DNA of 64,000 bases from Pseudolabrys sp. GTDB lineage: Bacteria > Pseudomonadota > Alphaproteobacteria > Rhizobiales > Xanthobacteraceae. The translations under genes were made by a program, and so were the position numbers. Of this stretch, positions 41,491 through 50,242 are shown piece after piece (position 1 is the stretch's first letter; each line of letters starts with the position of its first letter). The DNA lies in NCBI GenBank assembly GCA_030684935.1, contig JAUXXH010000009.1, positions 1-64,000 on the forward strand. The letters run 5' to 3'. Below the pieces are notes generated by a model. That model had not been told where the DNA came from. It made no database searches and was given only the letters and a program-made list of their open reading frames with translations.

Positions 41491-42159
41491 ATGGATTGGG
41501 AAGCGCTCTGGCTGACACTCAAGCTCGCCGGCCTGACGGTCCTAGTCCTGATTCCACTCGCCATCGCGGTCGGCCGATGGCTTGCGGTGACATCCTTCCG
41601 CGGCAAGGCGGTCACGGAGGCCGCGCTCGCGCTGCCTCTCGTGCTGCCGCCGACGGTGGTCGGCTTCTATCTTCTCGTCGCGTTCGGTTCGGGATCGTGG
41701 TTCGGGCAGACCTATCAGTCGCTGTTCGGCCATAGCCTTGTTTTTACCTTCGAGGGCCTTCTCGTCGCATCGGTGATTGTGAACATCCCGTTCGCGGTGC
41801 AGCCGGTGCAGCGCGCCTTTGAGGCGATTTCGCCGGACCTGCGCGACGCCGCAGCGACCTGCGGCATGTCGTGGTGGCGCATGGTCTGGCGCATCGAACT
41901 GCCGCTGGCGTGGCCCGGCATTCTCACTGGCGTCGTGCTGACATTTGCGCACACTTTGGGAGAGTTCGGTGTGGTGCTGATGGTTGGCGGCAGCATTCCG
42001 GGCGAGACCAAAACCGTCGCCATTGCGATCTACGACCGGGTGCAGGCGTTCGACGATGTTGCTGCGGCCAAAATGTCAGCACTTCTGCTGGCGATATCGC
42101 TGGTGACGATCGCGCTGAGCTATCTGCTCACCCAGCGTCTGGGGCGGCGCTATGCATAA
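41491..42159 (+). CDS. modB: Molybdate ABC transporter permease ModB
   Basis: This is an inner-membrane permease of 222 aa with about five or six helices. The coupling loop SPDLRDAAATCGMSWWRMVWRIELPLAWPGILTG has the EAA-motif layout, and the start region LPLVLPPTVVGFYLL is typical of ModB. The ATG at 41491 lies 10 bp after the modA stop. It overlaps modC by 8 bp. Confidence 0.92.
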   Translation: MDWEALWLTLKLAGLTVLVLIPLAIAVGRWLAVTSFRGKAVTEAALALPLVLPPTVVGFYLLVAFGSGSWFGQTYQSLFGHSLVFTFEGLLVASVIVNIPFAVQPVQRAFEAISPDLRDAAATCGMSWWRMVWRIELPLAWPGILTGVVLTFAHTLGEFGVVLMVGGSIPGETKTVAIAIYDRVQAFDDVAAAKMSALLLAISLVTIALSYLLTQRLGRRYA

Positions 42160-42907
42160 TGCCGCGTCACGATCCGCCGGCGTTACGGTCCGGCTTCGGC
42201 AGCAAAGCCCGATATCTCTTGATGCGGAAATGTCGGTCGGCGCCGGCGAGATTCTGGCGCTGGTCGGTCCATCCGGCAGCGGCAAGACGACGACGCTGCG
42301 GACCATCGCAGGCCTGTACCGGCCAGCCGGCGGCAGGATCGTTTGCAATGGATCGGTCTGGTTCGATTCCGAATCCGGCATCTGGATCCCCGCACGGCAA
42401 CGCCAGGTCGGGATGGTGCTGCAATCCTACGCGCTGTTTCCGCATTTGACCGCCATCGAGAACGTCATGGAGTCGCTTTCCGGGATGCCCGCGGACGCAC
42501 GCCGTGCGGAGGCCGCCGCACTGCTGTCGCGGATGCATCTCGACGGTCTTGACGACCGCCGTCCGGCGTTGCTGTCCGGCGGGCAGCAACAGCGTGTCGC
42601 GGTGGCGCGTGCGCTGGCGCGGCGGCCCGAGTTGCTGCTGCTGGACGAGCCGTTCTCGGCGGTGGACCGGGTGACGCGCCGCCGCTTGCGCGCCGAACTC
42701 GTGGAGCTTCGGCGCGAACTGCCAATGCCCGTGGTACTGGTCACGCACGACCTGGACGACGTAGTGCGGCTCGCGGACCGCATGTGCGTCATGCATGAGG
42801 GCCGCATTCTTCAAGCGGGCACTGTTCAGGACGTGATGGCGCAACCAGCCAGCGCAACCGTGGTGGAGTTGCTGGACCTGGTTGACGACATGGAGTTGAG
42901 AACGTAG
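42152..42907 (+). CDS. modC: Molybdate ABC transporter ATP-binding protein ModC
   Basis: This is an ATPase of 251 aa with Walker A GPSGSGKT, the Q-loop VLQSYALFPHLTAIENV, signature LSGGQQQRVAVARAL and Walker B LLLLDEPFSAVD, then the switch His in LVTHDLDDV. It is shorter than E. coli ModC because the C-terminal mop (molybdate-sensing) domain is missing. It completes modABC. Confidence 0.9.
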   Translation: MHNAASRSAGVTVRLRQQSPISLDAEMSVGAGEILALVGPSGSGKTTTLRTIAGLYRPAGGRIVCNGSVWFDSESGIWIPARQRQVGMVLQSYALFPHLTAIENVMESLSGMPADARRAEAAALLSRMHLDGLDDRRPALLSGGQQQRVAVARALARRPELLLLDEPFSAVDRVTRRRLRAELVELRRELPMPVVLVTHDLDDVVRLADRMCVMHEGRILQAGTVQDVMAQPASATVVELLDLVDDMELRT

Positions 42908-42960
42908 CCGCGGCGTGCTGAGCCTGCGCGGAGACGACAGCAATAGGCTACACTGCCACC

Positions 42961-43770
42961 ATGTTCCCGCCTTCCCGCATCGTCTGCCTGACCGAAGAAA
43001 CCGTCGAGACGCTGTATTTGCTCGGCGAGGATGCGCGCATTGTCGGCGTGTCCGGCTATGCGGTGCGGCCGGCGCGCGTGCGCAAGGAGAAGCCGCGCGT
43101 TGCCGCCTTCATCTCCGCCGACGTCCCGAAGATATTGGCGCTCGAGCCCGACCTGGTGCTGACGTTCTCCGACCTGCAGGCCGACATTGTCGCCGATCTG
43201 ATCCGCGCCAATGTCGCGGTCCATGCCTTCAACCAGCGCGACCTCGCCGGCATCTACGACATGATCCGCACCCTGGGCGCGCTGGTCGGCCAACTCGCAA
43301 AGGCCGACGCGCTGGCGACGTCGCTGCAAACGCACGTCGATGCCGTGCGCGCGCGCGGAAAGGCATTGCCGCGGCGGCCGCGGGTCTATTTCGAGGAATG
43401 GGACGAGCCGATGATTTCCGGGCTCGGCTGGGTCTCGGAGCTGATCGAGGCTGCCGGCGGCATTGAGGTGTTCCCGCACCTCGCTCTTCGCAAGAATGCC
43501 AAAGACCGCATCGTCACCGGCGACGCTGTTGTCGCGGCAGAGCCGGACATCATTATCGGCTCCTGGTGCGGCAAGAAATTCGTGCCGGCCAAGGTCGCCG
43601 CCCGGCCCGGCTTTGCCGCCGTGCCGGCGGTCGCCACCGGCTGGCTGCGCGAGGTGAAATCGACGCTGATCCTGCAGCCGGGGCCGGCGGCACTGACCGA
43701 CGGGCTCGACGCTCTGGTGGCCATCATTGCCGAATGGGTGGAAAATGGCGGCAACCGCGTGCTAAAGTGA
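42961..43770 (+). CDS. Cobalamin-binding-type (BtuF-like) protein without signal peptide
   Basis: This is a 269-aa type III periplasmic-binding-fold protein, starting MFPPSRIVCLTEETVETLYL. It has the class features VPKILALEPDLVLTFSD and the rigid-helix two-lobe layout. No Sec or lipoprotein signal is visible, unlike true BtuF. It may be cytoplasmic, or its start may be mis-set, although the upstream sequence offers no signal peptide. It is followed 32 bp later by a DUF6580 membrane protein, so the two are likely a functional pair, possibly in corrinoid or metal-chelate handling. Confidence 0.8.
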   Translation: MFPPSRIVCLTEETVETLYLLGEDARIVGVSGYAVRPARVRKEKPRVAAFISADVPKILALEPDLVLTFSDLQADIVADLIRANVAVHAFNQRDLAGIYDMIRTLGALVGQLAKADALATSLQTHVDAVRARGKALPRRPRVYFEEWDEPMISGLGWVSELIEAAGGIEVFPHLALRKNAKDRIVTGDAVVAAEPDIIIGSWCGKKFVPAKVAARPGFAAVPAVATGWLREVKSTLILQPGPAALTDGLDALVAIIAEWVENGGNRVLK

Positions 43771-43802
43771 CATTCGCCCTGCCGCACAAGGAACCGTCAT
43801 CG

Positions 43803-44363
43803 ATGCCCGCCCAATCGCCGCAATCCACCCTCGCCCGCCACCCGATCTGGATGGACTTGGCGCTGGTAGCGTTCCTGGTTGGTTTCGTGGTCGTGGCGCG
43901 GCTGCTGCCGCATGCGCCCGGCTTCGTGCCGGTGGCGGCAAGCGCCCTGTTCGCCGGCCGGGTGCTGCGTTATCCGGCGCTGGCGGTGATCGTGCCGGTC
44001 GCGGCCATGGCGCTGAGCAATTTATGGCTGCCCATCGAAGACTGGCGGATCACGACCGTCGGCGCGCTGGCGATTTCGGTCGCCGCCTTTGCCGGCATGC
44101 TGACCCGGCGCTGGAACGGTCCGCTGCCGGTGGTGGCCGCGGTGCTGACCTGCTCGCTGATCTTCTTTGCCGCTTCGAATTTCGCCGTCTGGGCCTTCAG
44201 CGGCATGTACCCGCTGACCGCGGCGGGGCTGGTTCAATGCTATATCGCCGCGCTGCCGTTTCTCGAAAAGACGGTCATGGGCGACCTGTTCTGGACCGGG
44301 GTGCTGTTCGGCGGCGCCTGGCTCATTCAAAACGGCCCGGCGCTGGCGCGGCGCGCGTCCTAG
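43803..44363 (+). CDS. DUF6580-family membrane protein, putative transport component
   Basis: This is a 186-aa membrane protein with about six hydrophobic segments (DLALVAFLVGFVVVARLLPH, YPALAVIVPVAAMALSNL, ITTVGALAISVAAFAGML and others). The size and layout resemble small S-component-like membrane proteins. It follows the BtuF-like gene closely and overlaps the convergent antiporter gene by 4 bp. A role in corrinoid or vitamin uptake is inference from this pairing. Confidence 0.7.
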   Translation: MPAQSPQSTLARHPIWMDLALVAFLVGFVVVARLLPHAPGFVPVAASALFAGRVLRYPALAVIVPVAAMALSNLWLPIEDWRITTVGALAISVAAFAGMLTRRWNGPLPVVAAVLTCSLIFFAASNFAVWAFSGMYPLTAAGLVQCYIAALPFLEKTVMGDLFWTGVLFGGAWLIQNGPALARRAS

Positions 44364-46144
44364 GACAGGCCGAGCGACTTCCGGGCACTGCGTCCGAGCG
44401 CCACCATACGGCCGTTCCAGGTGTTCGGCGTCTCCGGCTCCGCCAGCCGAAGTCCGACGGTGGTAACCCGGCCGTTTTCGACCTTGTGCGCCAGCAGCGC
44501 GACCGGACCGAGTTGGACGATGTCACCGGTCTTGGCCGAGTGATCCAATATCTCGGTAAAGTAATCGGCCAGCGCCACCTCGGTATGATCGGCCGCGACC
44601 TGTAGCCCGTAGATTTCCGACAAGGCGCCGAGCGTCGCCGTGCCCGGCACGAAGAAATCGCCCAGCAGGCGCGGATCCGGCGCGGCCGGCAGCGGCAGGT
44701 TGACGAAGAACCGGTCGAGCGCCTGCGCCTTTTCCGGCGGCGCCAGCAGATAGACGTAGTCGCCCTCCTGCACCGGATCGGCCTCCACCGGCGTGAGGAT
44801 TTCCTCGTTACGCACGATCAGCGTTGGCCGTGCCCAGTTCGGAATCAGGCCATGGCGCAAATAGGGACTGCCGGCGATCACCGGATAACCGACCAGTTCC
44901 TTCTCAAGCTGGCCGGGCAGATCGAGTTCGACGCGGCGGGCGGTGACGTCGCTGCGTGGCAGCGCGATGCGCAACCGGCGCGCCGCGGCGGGAATGGTCC
45001 AGCCCTGCACCAGCAGCGAAAACAGCACGATCACAAAAGCGACGTCGAAATAGATCTGCCCGCCGGGCAATCCGACCAACAGCGGGATCGACGCCAGGAA
45101 CACGCCGACCGAACCGCGCAATCCGACCCAGGAGACGAACAACTTCTCGCGCGTTGAGAACCGGAACGGCGCCAGGCACAGGAATACCGTCGCCGGGCGC
45201 GCAATCAGCGTCAAAGCACCGGCCACCAGCAGCGCCGGCCACAGCCGCTGCATCAGCAATTCGGGCCAGGCGAGCAGCCCGAGCAGCACGAACATGGCGA
45301 TCTGCGCCAGCCAGGTCACGGCGTCCATGAACGTGACCAGCATGTTGTGGGCGCGCGTCGAATTGTTGCCGACCACCAGACCGGCCAGATAGACCGCCAG
45401 AAAGCCGGAGCCCTGCAAGGCGCCGGTCAGCGCAAAGATGACGACGCCGCCGGTGGCGACGAATGGCGCGTGCAACCCCTGTGGCAGGTTCAGCCGGTTC
45501 AACACCCAGACCATGACGTAGCCGCCAACCACGCCGATGGCGGCGCCGAGGCTGATCTGTTGCGCCAGCAGGCCGAAAATGGCGCCCCAGGTCTGCCCTC
45601 CCTGCATCAGGATTCCGACCAGCAAAATGGTCATGAAAATGGCGACCGGGTCGTTGGTGGCGGACTCGACTTCCAGCGTCGCGCTGACGCGCGGCCGCAG
45701 CCGCAGCCCTTTGGCGTGCAGCAGGAAGAAGACCGCCGCGGCGTCGGTCGAGGCGACGATGGAGCCGATCAGCAGCCCCTCGGTCCAGCTCAGGCCGAGC
45801 GCCCAGACCGCCATCGGCGCCGTCAGCGTCGCGGTCAGAAGCACGCCGAAAGTGGCCAGGATGCCGGCCGGCGCCAGCACCAGCCGGAAAGTGGCCATCT
45901 TGGTGCGCAGGCCGCCGTCGAACAGGATCAGCGCCAAAGCGATGGAGCCCACCATGTAGGCGGCGCCGACATCGTTGAAACGCAGCCCGCCCGGGCCGCC
46001 TTCGCCCGCCAGCATGCCGACCAGCAAGAACACCAGCAGCAAGGGAGCGCCGAAGCGCAGCGCGACCAGACTCGAGAGTATACCCGCGAGAACCAGGACA
46101 CTGCCCAGCAGGATCGCAAGGCTGAAGGTATCGAGCGCGGCCAT
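44360..46144 (-). CDS. Potassium/proton antiporter (CPA1, NhaP2/CvrA-like)
   Basis: This is a 594-aa inner-membrane antiporter. The N-terminal part has about 12 helices with the CPA motifs LILFDGGLRTK near residue 77 and EVESATNDPVAIFM near residue 158. The C-terminal cytoplasmic part holds a TrkA-C-like domain (LPLPAAPDPRLLGDF region and the preceding EILTPVEADPVQEGDYVYLL). NhaP2 exchanges K+ for H+ and helps volume control. It is a single gene on the minus strand. The MscS and K+ channel genes further on are also osmotic-type functions but are not in the same operon. Confidence 0.88.
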   Translation of the reverse strand: MAALDTFSLAILLGSVLVLAGILSSLVALRFGAPLLLVFLLVGMLAGEGGPGGLRFNDVGAAYMVGSIALALILFDGGLRTKMATFRLVLAPAGILATFGVLLTATLTAPMAVWALGLSWTEGLLIGSIVASTDAAAVFFLLHAKGLRLRPRVSATLEVESATNDPVAIFMTILLVGILMQGGQTWGAIFGLLAQQISLGAAIGVVGGYVMVWVLNRLNLPQGLHAPFVATGGVVIFALTGALQGSGFLAVYLAGLVVGNNSTRAHNMLVTFMDAVTWLAQIAMFVLLGLLAWPELLMQRLWPALLVAGALTLIARPATVFLCLAPFRFSTREKLFVSWVGLRGSVGVFLASIPLLVGLPGGQIYFDVAFVIVLFSLLVQGWTIPAAARRLRIALPRSDVTARRVELDLPGQLEKELVGYPVIAGSPYLRHGLIPNWARPTLIVRNEEILTPVEADPVQEGDYVYLLAPPEKAQALDRFFVNLPLPAAPDPRLLGDFFVPGTATLGALSEIYGLQVAADHTEVALADYFTEILDHSAKTGDIVQLGPVALLAHKVENGRVTTVGLRLAEPETPNTWNGRMVALGRSARKSLGLS

Positions 46145-46220
46145 AAGAAACGAATCTCCTTCCGTCCGTATAGGAAGGATTCAATCGCTCAAGAGCAACG
46201 GTAAATCGGTCGCAGGGTTT

Positions 46221-46257
46221 CTGCTTTGCCTCTCCCGGTCCGGGTGAGGGAAAGCAG
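46221..46257. terminator. Hairpin after the BKACE gene, possible terminator or repeat remnant
   Basis: CTGCTTTGCCTC and GAGGGAAAGCAG form a 12-bp stem with one mismatch. Inside it CCCGG-T-CCGGG forms a further stem. It lies 24 bp after the BKACE stop on the minus strand and 77 bp upstream of the antiporter start. No clear U tract follows, so Rho-independent function is uncertain. Confidence 0.4.
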
Positions 46258-46280
46258 GCCTGTTTGGCCCCGCCGCGGCG

Positions 46281-47216
46281 CTAGAACGCCACCTTGTCAC
46301 CACCCTTGAGCGAGAGGATCTCGCGCGCCTCGTCGGCCGTGGCCACCTCCAGCCCGAGGCCTTCGAGGATCTTGCGAACATTGGTGACTTGCTGGGCGTT
46401 CGATTCAGCCATCTTGCCGGCGCCGAGCCAGAGCGAGTCCTCCAGGCCGACGCGGACATTGGCGCCCATCGATGCCGCCATGGCGGCGATCCGCATCTGG
46501 CTCTGTCCGGCGCCCAGCACCGACCAGTGATAGCTGTCGCCGAGCAGCCGGTCGGCGGTGCGCTTCATCATCATGACGTCTTCCGGATGCTGGCCGATGC
46601 CGCCGAGAATGCCGAACACCGACTGCACGAACACCGGCGCCTTGATCAACCCGCGGTCGAGGAAGTGCCGCAGCGTATAGAGGTGGCCGATGTCGTAGCA
46701 CTCGACCTCGAAACGGGTGCCGTTGTCGGCACAGGTCGAGAGAATGTATTCGATGTCGGCGAAGGTATTCTTGAACATGCCGCCGCGCGAACGCTCGAGA
46801 TAGGGCTCTTCCCAGTCGTGCTTGAACTTGCCCTTGAAGCGCGGGATCATCGGATAGAGCCCGAAATTCATCGTCCCCATGTTGAGCGAGGCGACTTCCG
46901 GCTTGAAGTGCGCGGCCGGCTTGACCCGCTCTTCCGCCGTCATGGTCGGCGCGCCGCCCGTGGTGATGTTCACCACCACGTTGGAGCGCTGCTTGATCAC
47001 CTTGAGAAACGGGGCGAAAGCCTCCGGCGTCTGGTCGGGACGGCCGTCCTGCGGGTTGCGGGCGTGCAGATGCACGATCGCAGCACCCGCCTCGGCGGCG
47101 CCGATCGCCGCGTCGGCGATCTGCTCGGCGGTCACCGGCAAATGCGGCGACATCGACGGCGTATGGATCGAGCCGGTAACGGCACAGGTAATGATGACTT
47201 TCCGCGTTTTCGCCAT
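46281..47216 (-). CDS. 3-keto-5-aminohexanoate cleavage (BKACE) family protein
   Basis: This is a 311-aa TIM-barrel, metal-dependent enzyme that condenses a beta-keto acid with acetyl-CoA and cleaves it. It has the family opening KVIITCAVTGSIHTPSMSPHLPVT, the metal-ligand HLHARNPQDGRP near residue 47 (H-x-H) and NITTGGAPTMTAEERV. The late GLEDSLWLGAGKMAESN contains the usual Glu. The ATG at 47216 has GGA upstream; an in-frame ATG 12 bp earlier is the alternative. It is a single gene. Its substrate is not predictable beyond the family. Confidence 0.87.
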   Translation of the reverse strand: MAKTRKVIITCAVTGSIHTPSMSPHLPVTAEQIADAAIGAAEAGAAIVHLHARNPQDGRPDQTPEAFAPFLKVIKQRSNVVVNITTGGAPTMTAEERVKPAAHFKPEVASLNMGTMNFGLYPMIPRFKGKFKHDWEEPYLERSRGGMFKNTFADIEYILSTCADNGTRFEVECYDIGHLYTLRHFLDRGLIKAPVFVQSVFGILGGIGQHPEDVMMMKRTADRLLGDSYHWSVLGAGQSQMRIAAMAASMGANVRVGLEDSLWLGAGKMAESNAQQVTNVRKILEGLGLEVATADEAREILSLKGGDKVAF

Positions 47217-47385
47217 GAGCAATTCCATCCCGGTCGAGTTCTGGGCTCTGATGTCCCGATTGGACTTCCGCGGCGATCTTAGAGTATCAGCCGGGGTCAC
47301 GTCACCTGCACGGCTGATATTTGAATTGCACATATCAAGCCGGAAACCGGTTTCCACATTCGAGACCATGCGCTAGGCCAATGCC

Positions 47386-48288
47386 ATGGACCCGAAGGCT
47401 CAAGCGGTCGCGGCCAAGTCTTCCGGCGTCCTGATCGGCGCATTGTGCGGCATCGGTGCCGCATTCGGCTGGGCCGCCGGCTTTGTCGCCGCCAAGCACG
47501 GCGTCTCGATCGGCTTTTCGCCCGCCGATCTGGCTTTTCACCGATTCTACTGGTCCGGGATCCTGCTGATCCCGCTGGCCCTGCGCAGCGGCGCCATCGA
47601 GCTCGGCGGCATCGGCTGGGGCCGCGGCATGGTGATGACCATCCTGGCCGGTCCGCCGCAGGCTTTGCTCGCCTATATCGGCTTCACGCTGGTGCCGCTC
47701 GGGCACGGCACCACCATCCAGCCGGCTTGCGCCGCGCTGTTCGGCCTGGTGCTGGCGACGCTTGTGCTGGGCGAGCGGCCGACGCTGCAACGCATTATCG
47801 GCTGCATGATCCTGGTGGCCGGGCTGATCGTTTTCGGCATCGAGTCATTGACGACCATCGGCGGCCACGGCGTCGGCGGCGATCTGCTGTTCGCACTCGC
47901 CGGCTTGTTCTGGGCCAGTTTCGGTACGCTGCTGCGGCTCTGGGGTGTGGCCGGCATGCGTGGCACGGCCGTCGTCGGTGCGCTGTCGGTGCTGGTGTTC
48001 GCTCCCCTTTATACGGTGTTTGTCGGCTTTGACGGCATTCTGCGCATGAGCCTGGCCGACAACATGCTGCAGATCCTCGTGCAGGGTCTGCTCGCCGGCG
48101 CCCTGCCGATCTATCTGTTTGCGCGCGCGGTGACCCTGCTCGGCGCCGGACGCGCGGCAACATTTCCGGCGCTGGTGCCGGGGTTTTCGCTGGTCATCGG
48201 TTTTTTTGCTCTCGGCCTGGTTCCGAGCATCGCGCAGCTGATCGGCCTGGCGATCGTTGTGGTCGGGTTCCGCTTCGTGGTGCGATAA
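47386..48288 (+). CDS. EamA/DMT family transporter
   Basis: This is a 300-aa inner-membrane protein with ten predicted helices in two EamA repeats (GALCGIGAAFGWAAGFVAAKHGV in the first, LLFALAGLFWASFGTLLRLWG in the second). The hydrophobic helix lengths and the Gly/Ala-rich packing motifs are typical of drug/metabolite exporters. Nothing shows the substrate. It is divergent from the BKACE gene. Confidence 0.88.
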   Translation: MDPKAQAVAAKSSGVLIGALCGIGAAFGWAAGFVAAKHGVSIGFSPADLAFHRFYWSGILLIPLALRSGAIELGGIGWGRGMVMTILAGPPQALLAYIGFTLVPLGHGTTIQPACAALFGLVLATLVLGERPTLQRIIGCMILVAGLIVFGIESLTTIGGHGVGGDLLFALAGLFWASFGTLLRLWGVAGMRGTAVVGALSVLVFAPLYTVFVGFDGILRMSLADNMLQILVQGLLAGALPIYLFARAVTLLGAGRAATFPALVPGFSLVIGFFALGLVPSIAQLIGLAIVVVGFRFVVR

Positions 48289-48422
48289 AGGCGGATCTCG
48301 GATGTGCATAACCCTGGGCCTGATGGCGCCGCGGATGCCGGGCGGTGGCCCAGTCTGATATTGCTCCGCCTCGCGTGCAATTTGCACAACGCTCGCGTCA
48401 TCAGCTCAACCGGGAGCGCGCC

Positions 48423-49769
48423 ATGAACGATTTCGGGCAGATTACCGACGCCCTCGGCAAGGCTCTGACCAGTCTCGGTCATGAGTTCACATCGGTCTGG
48501 CTGCCGATCCAGCTCGGCGCCATCTTGCTCGCCGCCGGTCTCGGTGCGCTGGCCGGGAAACTGATCCGCAGCCGCGCCACACCAGGCGAGATCGTGATGG
48601 GCTGGCCGGCCTATCTGCGTCTGCTGGTGCGGCTGCTGCTCGACAATATCGGCACCATCATCTTCGTGTTGCTGCTGACCGTGGCCCAAACGGTCATGCT
48701 GACCATGACCTGGCCGAGCCGATCGTACCTGCTCGGCGTCGCCGCCAGCCTCGCCACGGCCTGGGTGGTGATCGCGCTGGTCGCCGGATTGATCCGCAAC
48801 GCCTTCGTCTACCGGCTGGTGGCGATCTTCGCCTGGACCATCGCGGCGCTGAGCATTCTGGGCCTGCTCGGACCGACGATGGTGGCGCTCGACTCGGTCG
48901 GCCTCATCATCGGCGGCCTGCGTGTGACGCCGCTGCTGGCCATCAAGACCAGCGTGCTGATGCTCGTGGCGCTGTGGCTGGCGAGCGCGACCAGCGACTT
49001 CCTCGAGCGGCGCCTGCAAACCACCACCGATCTCACGCCGTCGATCCAGGTGCTGATCGGCAAGCTGATCCGGCTGATGCTGATCACCTTCGCCATCCTG
49101 ATCGCGCTGTCGACGGCCGGCATCGACTTCACCGCCCTCGCCTTCTTCTCCGGCGCGGTCGGCCTCGGCCTCGGCTTCGGCCTGCAGAAGGTGGTGTCCA
49201 ATCTCGTCAGCGGGATCATTCTGCTCGCCGACAAGTCGATAAAACCCGGCGACATCATCTCGATCGGCGACCAGTTCGGCTGGGTCACCAACATGGGCGC
49301 CCGCTGCACCTCGGTCGACACCCGCGACGGCCGCGAAATCCTGATTCCGAACGAGGACTTCGTCACCCAGCACGTGGTCAACTGGTCCTACTCGAACTAC
49401 CGCATGCTGCTGAAAGCCAATTTCGGCGTCAGCTACGATTGCGATCCGCACCACGTCCGCGCGGTCGCGATCGCCGCCGCCGCATCGGTGCCCCGCGTGC
49501 TCACCGATCCGGCACCGAATTGCTATTTCGAGGCCTTCGGAGAGTCCTCGCTGGACTTCAGCCTGCGCTACTGGATCGACGACCCCAACAACGGCGTCAT
49601 CAATGTCCGCGGCCCGGTGATGCTGGCTTTGTGGGACGCCTTCAAGCGCGAGGGCATCAACATTCCGTATCCGATCCGCGACGTCCGCATCAGCACGGCG
49701 GAACGCAACGCCGGGTTACCGGATCAATTCGCACCGGCCTCAAATGCCAGCAAGTCACCGTTGGATTGA
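48423..49769 (+). CDS. Mechanosensitive ion channel (MscS) family protein
   Basis: This is a 448-aa channel protein with about five N-terminal helices before the MscS core. The pore helix TM3 reads AFFSGAVGLGLGFGLQKVVSNLVSG near residue 240, followed by the beta domain KPGDIISIGDQFGWVTNMGARCTSV and the alpha-beta domain. The start MNDFGQ has a GGGAG-type site. It releases solutes on hypo-osmotic shock. It is a single gene, followed by the split class B repeat that holds the DUF559 gene. Confidence 0.9.
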   Translation: MNDFGQITDALGKALTSLGHEFTSVWLPIQLGAILLAAGLGALAGKLIRSRATPGEIVMGWPAYLRLLVRLLLDNIGTIIFVLLLTVAQTVMLTMTWPSRSYLLGVAASLATAWVVIALVAGLIRNAFVYRLVAIFAWTIAALSILGLLGPTMVALDSVGLIIGGLRVTPLLAIKTSVLMLVALWLASATSDFLERRLQTTTDLTPSIQVLIGKLIRLMLITFAILIALSTAGIDFTALAFFSGAVGLGLGFGLQKVVSNLVSGIILLADKSIKPGDIISIGDQFGWVTNMGARCTSVDTRDGREILIPNEDFVTQHVVNWSYSNYRMLLKANFGVSYDCDPHHVRAVAIAAAASVPRVLTDPAPNCYFEAFGESSLDFSLRYWIDDPNNGVINVRGPVMLALWDAFKREGINIPYPIRDVRISTAERNAGLPDQFAPASNASKSPLD

Positions 49770-49776
49770 TTCGAGC

Positions 49777-50175
49777 TTATGCAGGCGGCGCGGGCTTGGA
49801 CTCCCCTCCCCCTTGCGGGGAGGGGTCGGGGGTGGGGGTAACCAGCCCGAGAGCATTTGTTATGATGGATGCAACGCCTTCGATGTTTGCAATCACGTCA
49901 CTATTCCAGAAACGCAAAACCCTGAAATCGTTTTGACGAAGATATTCGTCGCGTGTTGAGTCGGCACGAAGCCCGGCGGCCATGTTGTGCTGGCCGCCGT
50001 CCACCTCAATGACCAGCCGCGCCGAAAAACATGCGAAGTCGACGACAAATTGATCGATCGGAACCTGACGCCGGAAGTGAAATCCCTGGCCGCGCAACGT
50101 GCGGAGGAAACGCCAAAGCTTCCGCTCGGCATTGGTCGAGTTGGTGCGAAGATGGCGCGCTGTTTCGTTGGCCAT
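49777..50175 (-). CDS. DUF559 domain endonuclease-like protein nested in a repeat
   Basis: This is a 132-aa PD-(D/E)XK-fold nuclease-like protein related to very-short-patch-repair endonucleases. The core reads ERKLWRFLR, FHFRRQVPIDQFVVDFACF and LVIEVDGGQH, with the Asp, Glu and downstream His-type residues in the usual order, then RVLRFWNSDV. The last 22 residues (VTPTPDPSPQGGG and on) are translated from the left arm of a class B repeat. The start ATG lies 5 bp outside the right arm (50180-50237). The gene therefore occupies the place of the short central spacer found in intact repeat copies. Confidence 0.85.
   Translation of the reverse strand: MANETARHLRTNSTNAERKLWRFLRTLRGQGFHFRRQVPIDQFVVDFACFSARLVIEVDGGQHNMAAGLRADSTRDEYLRQNDFRVLRFWNSDVIANIEGVASIITNALGLVTPTPDPSPQGGGESKPAPPA
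49801..49841. repeat. Left arm of a split class B repeat, translated as the DUF559 C-terminus
   Basis: CTCCCCTCCCCCTTGCGGGGAGGGGTCGGGGGTGGGGGTAA matches the left arm of the intact unit at 28652 almost base for base. It lies inside the DUF559 coding region and supplies its VTPTPDPSPQGGG tail. Confidence 0.85.
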
Positions 50176-50179
50176 AAAT

Positions 50180-50237
50180 TCACCCCACCCCGCCCGCCTG
50201 CGGCGGGCGACCCTCCCCGTCAAGGGGAGGGTAAGAA
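50180..50237. repeat. Right arm of the split class B repeat flanking the DUF559 gene start
   Basis: TCACCCCACCCCGCCCGCCTGCGGCGGGCGACCCTCCCC followed by GTCAAGGGGAGGGTAAGAAG is the right arm of the unit, including the variable CCCGCCTGCGGCGGG hairpin. It ends 5 bp before the aminotransferase stop. Its partner arm is 338 bp away instead of the about 20 bp seen at 28652. Confidence 0.82.
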
Positions 50238-50242
50238 GCAGC

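Noticed and set aside
49770-50240. Intact class B repeat with no gene
   Set aside because: The arms are 338 bp apart and the sequence between them encodes a full DUF559 nuclease core, so it is reported as a nested gene.
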